A program made the position numbers and the translations under genes. A stretch of DNA of 64,000 bases, from contig NC_056529.1 in NCBI RefSeq assembly GCF_019175285.1, forward strand, positions 18,906,278 through 18,970,277. Direction: 5' to 3'. The DNA is from Sceloporus undulatus (taxonomy: Eukaryota; Chordata; Lepidosauria; Squamata; Phrynosomatidae). Every line of letters begins with the position of its first letter. Position 1 is the stretch's first letter. The notes below the pieces were generated by a model. It saw only the letters and a program-made list of their open reading frames with translations, ran no database searches and had not been told where the DNA came from. Positions 62,801-64,000 of the stretch are shown piece after piece.

Positions 62801-63833
62801 TTCAGAAATTTCTTTAGAAAACTTGCCCTGCCTTATGAATTTTCTTGTGTCATTTGATAGAATAAGGTTAGCAACAGCAGATAGTTAATGGAGAGACAGA
62901 CAACAGACAAGACAGTAATGAAACTGAGGAAGTAGTTATTGCATTGAAGACAAAACTCTTCTTCAAGAGCTGATTGTTTAAGAACTTCGAATTATCTGCA
63001 ACTTTAGAAAGCAGAGGTTATCTATCTGGCTCTTAGTTCATTTTATTCTTCCGATTGTAAGTGAAGGGACTTGTCAAATAAACGTAATTTTAAACAAATA
63101 TCATGAAAATTCCCAGAAAGTTGAACGCATTCACTACTACAGTTAATCTAACTATTTGCAATGTGTTTTGCTTTTCAGTACATCTTTGGAGAATTCAGCC
63201 CCGCTGAATTTAATGACTTCTTTGTGACGCCCCGTTGCTCCGTTGAGGTATGAACTACTTTAAATTCCTCATTGTGAAGAACGTTTTCACTATTGCTCAG
63301 AGTAGTGAGTATTTCATAATGTTGGAAGGGCATCCTGGGGCACTTTTAAGACTTAATTTATTTCAGCATGGCCTTCATTGATTCCCATCTGCTTCTTCAG
63401 ATGCATCTGAAAGTTTGTGCTGAAATGAACCAGCTAGTCTCCCTTTTCTATATTGTATAAGTACAATAAATAAACAATAAATATAAGCAACTGAAAGGTG
63501 CCATAACTTTTTTTATAATGAAATATAATAGCACAGCCATCTCTTCTAAAATTGCCCCTATAGCGTTGCCACACAATTTTTCTTAACTTACGTTGTTGTG
63601 TGTTGTTATAGTCATCCTGTAGCTAACAGTATAATTTTTCTTCTCGATAAATCAGATCTGTGATTTTTTTTTATCAGTCTTCTCCAATAAGAGTCTGGAG
63701 TCCAATAAGTTACTTGTGCTTAAATAATTGTTCAACTCCCATTTAATTTATTTCCTGTACAGCTGCCTCCCTACAATGAAACAATTTCATGTGGCCTTAA
63801 GTCCACAGGAGACCTCCGTGATGGTAAGAAGCC
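48165..63833 (+). CDS. USP10: USP10, ubiquitin-specific protease 10 (5' part only; runs off the window)
   Basis: USP10 is a cytosolic cysteine deubiquitinase known to act on p53 and on ribosomal and autophagy proteins. It binds the stress-granule proteins G3BP1/2 through an FGDF motif near its N-terminus. Only three coding exons lie here: 48165-48185, 63179-63247 and 63763-63833. They give MAVHRAQ + [23 protein letters not shown] + [10 protein letters not shown]..., aligned to human MALHSPQ + [23 protein letters not shown] + LPPYSGT. Junction phases agree. The catalytic domain is beyond the right edge. The G3BP motif reads FGEF, not FGDF. Transcription starts in a CpG island rich in NRF1-type sites. 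It lies downstream of KLHL36 in tandem, as in human. Confidence 0.97.
48600..48775. mobile_element. Palindromic MITE, GGCCAAAATAAAGCTGCTTCGGG type
   Basis: GAGGCCAAAATCAAGCCGCT, TCGGGTCACTTTGGAGG is mirrored by CCTCCAAAGTGACCCGAAGC, AGCTTTCTTTGGGCCTC. In USP10 intron 1, about 420 bases after exon 1. Confidence 0.9.
48790..49065 (-). mobile_element. BovB/RTE LINE fragment
   Basis: A minus frame gives [20 protein letters not shown] and [18 protein letters not shown], BovB/RTE-type words. Confidence 0.82.
49336..49727 (-). mobile_element. CR1 LINE, 3' end
   Basis: A minus frame at 49716-49411 gives [20 protein letters not shown] and [20 protein letters not shown]. The 3' end CTCTACGATTCTATG is at 49,336. 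Confidence 0.94.
49840..50470 (-). mobile_element. BovB/RTE LINE fragment split by a MITE
   Basis: GTTCAACTGTAAGCCTGGCT before, and TGTTCTAGGTCTTTGATTTT, AGTATGGTGTCTTATGCATA after, the MITE at 49,891-50,104. The same words occur near 61,415 and 61,495. Confidence 0.75.
49891..50104. mobile_element. Palindromic MITE, GGCCAAAATAAAGCTGCTTCGGG type, full length
   Basis: GGCCTCATACAGACAGGCCA, AAATAAAGCTGCTTTGGGTC...GTTTAAATGATGCATG is mirrored by CATGCATCATTTAAAC...CGAAGCAGCTTTATTTTGGC, CTGTCTGTATGGGACC. Confidence 0.95.
50755..50885. repeat. (TA)n/(GT)n microsatellite with duplicated flank
   Basis: GAGACCAAGGGGGAGAACTG, TAAAAT occurs at about 50,778 and 50,857 around TA and GT runs, an 79-80 base tandem duplication. 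Confidence 0.88.
51575..51777 (+). mobile_element. tRNA-headed SINE, full length
   Basis: GTGGGGTGTAGTGGTTGGAG, GGGTTCGAGTTCC, CTTGGGCAAGTGACATGCTC, GAACAAATCTTGCCAAGAAA, tail GGTTGCCATAAGTTGGAAAT, end CACAGCAACAGG. Confidence 0.92.
52055..52190 (+). mobile_element. L2-type retroelement 3' tail with (TAA)n
   Basis: TTAGATTGTAAGCCTGAGGG, CAGGGAACCGTCTAATT...CAGCGCTGTGTAAATTTACA, CTTTATAAATAAAGG, then (ATA)n, the L2/MIR-style tail. Confidence 0.75.
52264..52654. mobile_element. MITE with GGGCATTCACACTA termini
   Basis: GGGCATTCACACTATGGAAG at the left is mirrored by CCTAGTGTGAATGCCCC at the right. The centre has its own hairpin (CCGAATTGGTTCAGA / TCTGAACCAATTCGG at about 52,464-52,498). Not seen elsewhere in the window. 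Confidence 0.88.
52803..53019 (+). other. Protein-like open frame in USP10 intron 1 (possible cassette exon)
   Basis: A plus frame reads [20 protein letters not shown] then [14 protein letters not shown] and stop. Composition (Ser/Glu/Asp, then a basic end) is more protein-like than its neighbours. Candidate acceptors (GTGTTAG, TTGTGCAG) and a donor-like AGTA-GTAAGC just after the stop exist, but no acceptor keeps the USP10 phase. Not recognised as a known protein. Confidence 0.2.
53020..55168. other. USP10 intron 1, no feature recognised
   Basis: Repeat-poor compared with the COTL1 introns. No exon signal was seen. Regulatory elements conserved between species could be here but cannot be told from one sequence. 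Confidence 0.4.
55169..55394. mobile_element. Palindromic MITE, CTGCAG type, best-kept copy
   Basis: CATTTCAGAAGTAATCCAGT, TTGACACCGCTTTAACTGCC...GGGAACTATAGTTTG is mirrored by AAACTACAGTTCCCAGAATT...GGCAGTTAAAGTGGTGTCAA, ACTGCATTATTTCTGCATTG. Confidence 0.94.
55395..56472. other. USP10 intron 1, no feature recognised
   Basis: AT-rich, no repeat or exon recognised. Confidence 0.4.
56473..56695 (-). mobile_element. tRNA-headed SINE, nearly full length
   Basis: Inverted: TTGTTGTGTACCTTCAAGCC (tail), GAGGTTTTCTTCCC, CTCTGAGGCTGAGACAGTGT, and the B box inverse GATTCGAACCC. Confidence 0.9.
56696..59676. other. USP10 intron 1, no feature recognised
   Basis: Three kilobases almost free of recognisable repeats. 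A C10-type run is near 57,897. Short open frames have no recognisable content. Confidence 0.4.
59677..60134. mobile_element. Tigger/pogo-like MITE with internal tandem CTCTAGGAATCTCTAGG units
   Basis: Termini ACACTTGTCCCTCCATATTT and AAATATGGAGGGATGAGTGT are inverted repeats. Inside, CTCTAGGAATCTCTAGGTCC with GTGGTCAAC.TCCGACAGACA recurs about three times, and the last unit is inverted (GACCTAGAGATTCCTAGAGA). Confidence 0.88.
60135..60964. other. USP10 intron 1, no feature recognised
   Basis: No repeat or exon recognised. Confidence 0.4.
60965..62050 (-). mobile_element. BovB/RTE LINE, longest copy in the window
   Basis: A minus frame at 61227-60973 gives [20 protein letters not shown] and [20 protein letters not shown]. 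Further right, minus-strand words of the reverse-transcriptase region follow (inverse of GGTGTCATCTGCGTATCATA and of GGCATGGGAAATTAATCCAA). Many indels, so old. Confidence 0.82.
62115..62290 (+). mobile_element. Old amniote interspersed repeat (CATCTGAGGAAGTAG... family)
   Basis: ATGCATCTGAGGAAGTAGAT, CTACAAAAGCTCATGCTGCC, TCAAAGGTGCTACTAGATCT, CAGTCTAACATGGCTATATC, a word set common in amniote genomes. Diverged pieces are at about 34,140-34,230 and, inverted, at 63,330-63,450. Class not fixed. Confidence 0.6.
62291..63178. other. USP10 intron 1, 3' end, no repeat recognised
   Basis: It leads into the exon 2 acceptor. No other feature. Confidence 0.4.
63179..63247 (+). CDS. USP10: USP10 coding exon 2 (G3BP-binding motif)
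   Basis: 69 nt, 23 codons, phase 0 on both sides. The acceptor is GTTTTGCTTTTCAG and the donor GAG-GTATGA. It encodes [15 protein letters not shown] and VTPRCSVE. Residues 10-13 are F-G-E-F, where the human protein has the F-G-D-F that docks in the NTF2-like pocket of G3BP. The exon is symmetric, so skipping it would keep frame and remove the motif. Confidence 0.97.
63330..63450 (-). mobile_element. Old amniote interspersed repeat, inverted copy
   Basis: TTAATTTATTTCAGCATGGC, TTCTTCAGATGCATCTGAAA, GTTTGTGCTGAAATGAACCA, in USP10 intron 2. Confidence 0.55.
63763..63833 (+). CDS. USP10: USP10 coding exon 3
   Basis: 71 nt encoding [20 protein letters not shown] plus a split codon. The acceptor is TTTCCTGTACAG and the donor ATG-GTAAGA. 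It starts with LPPY exactly as the human protein does after SVE. The later part ([10 protein letters not shown]) differs from human, as expected for the fast-evolving disordered N-terminal region. Confidence 0.95.
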
Positions 63834-64000
63834 ATTCCTTCACAACTGTTTCTCCAACCTTTTGGAAATCCAATATATATTACAAGTTTATTTGAGTTCA
63901 GCTTTGGAGATTTGGATCAGTTTAATGCTTAAATGTAGCACAGTGAATACCTTTTAATGACTAGATATTGTTTTTAAAGCTGGCTGCTTTCAGGTTACTT

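Noticed and set aside
1-64000. Endogenous retrovirus or other virus-like element
   Set aside because: I looked for LTR pairs and for gag-, pol- or env-like frames and saw none. The retroelement frames found belong to CR1 and BovB/RTE LINEs.

Overview
The window is a piece of a vertebrate nuclear genome, almost certainly a squamate reptile and probably a lizard. I infer this from three spliced host genes in the amniote order COTL1 - KLHL36 - USP10 (human 16q24.1), and from the repeats: BovB/RTE and CR1 LINEs, tRNA-headed and 5S-headed SINEs with a shared tail, pogo/Tigger-like elements, many palindromic MITEs, and long GATA and GGAA arrays. I cannot name the species.

Layout. Positions 1-10,500 hold no exon I can recognise, only repeats and plain non-coding DNA. 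COTL1 (coactosin-like protein) runs on the minus strand from its stop codon at 11,518 to its start at 27,685, in four coding exons. Exons 3 and 4 are clean. Exons 1 and 2 carry several small indels that look like local sequence errors, although real decay is not excluded. KLHL36 (a BTB-BACK-Kelch adaptor for CUL3 ubiquitin ligase) is complete on the plus strand. Its four coding exons (37,641-37,700, 39,192-40,265, 41,983-42,140, 43,965-44,520) join to 1,848 nt, or 615 codons plus a stop. A possible promoter and 5' non-coding exon lie near 35,130-35,277. USP10 (a deubiquitinase) starts at 48,165 in a strong CpG island and runs off the right end. Only coding exons 1-3 are present (48,165-48,185, 63,179-63,247, 63,763-63,833), separated by a 15-kb first intron.

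COTL1 acts on actin filaments and 5-lipoxygenase, KLHL36 helps attach ubiquitin, and USP10 removes it. They are neighbours by conserved synteny and share no pathway that this DNA shows. COTL1 and KLHL36 are divergent. KLHL36 and USP10 are in tandem.

No wholly new biological system is visible. The observations most worth following are a cluster of NRF1-type GCGCATGCGC palindromes, partly amplified as a minisatellite, in the USP10 promoter; an FGEF instead of FGDF G3BP-binding motif in USP10; a GC-AG intron and a cluster of indels in COTL1; a SINE whose inner GGAAGG expanded into a higher-order array beside COTL1 exon 2; families of palindromic MITEs, some nested, that share termini but not interiors; and a SINE with a 5S rRNA-derived head on the same tail as the tRNA-headed SINEs.
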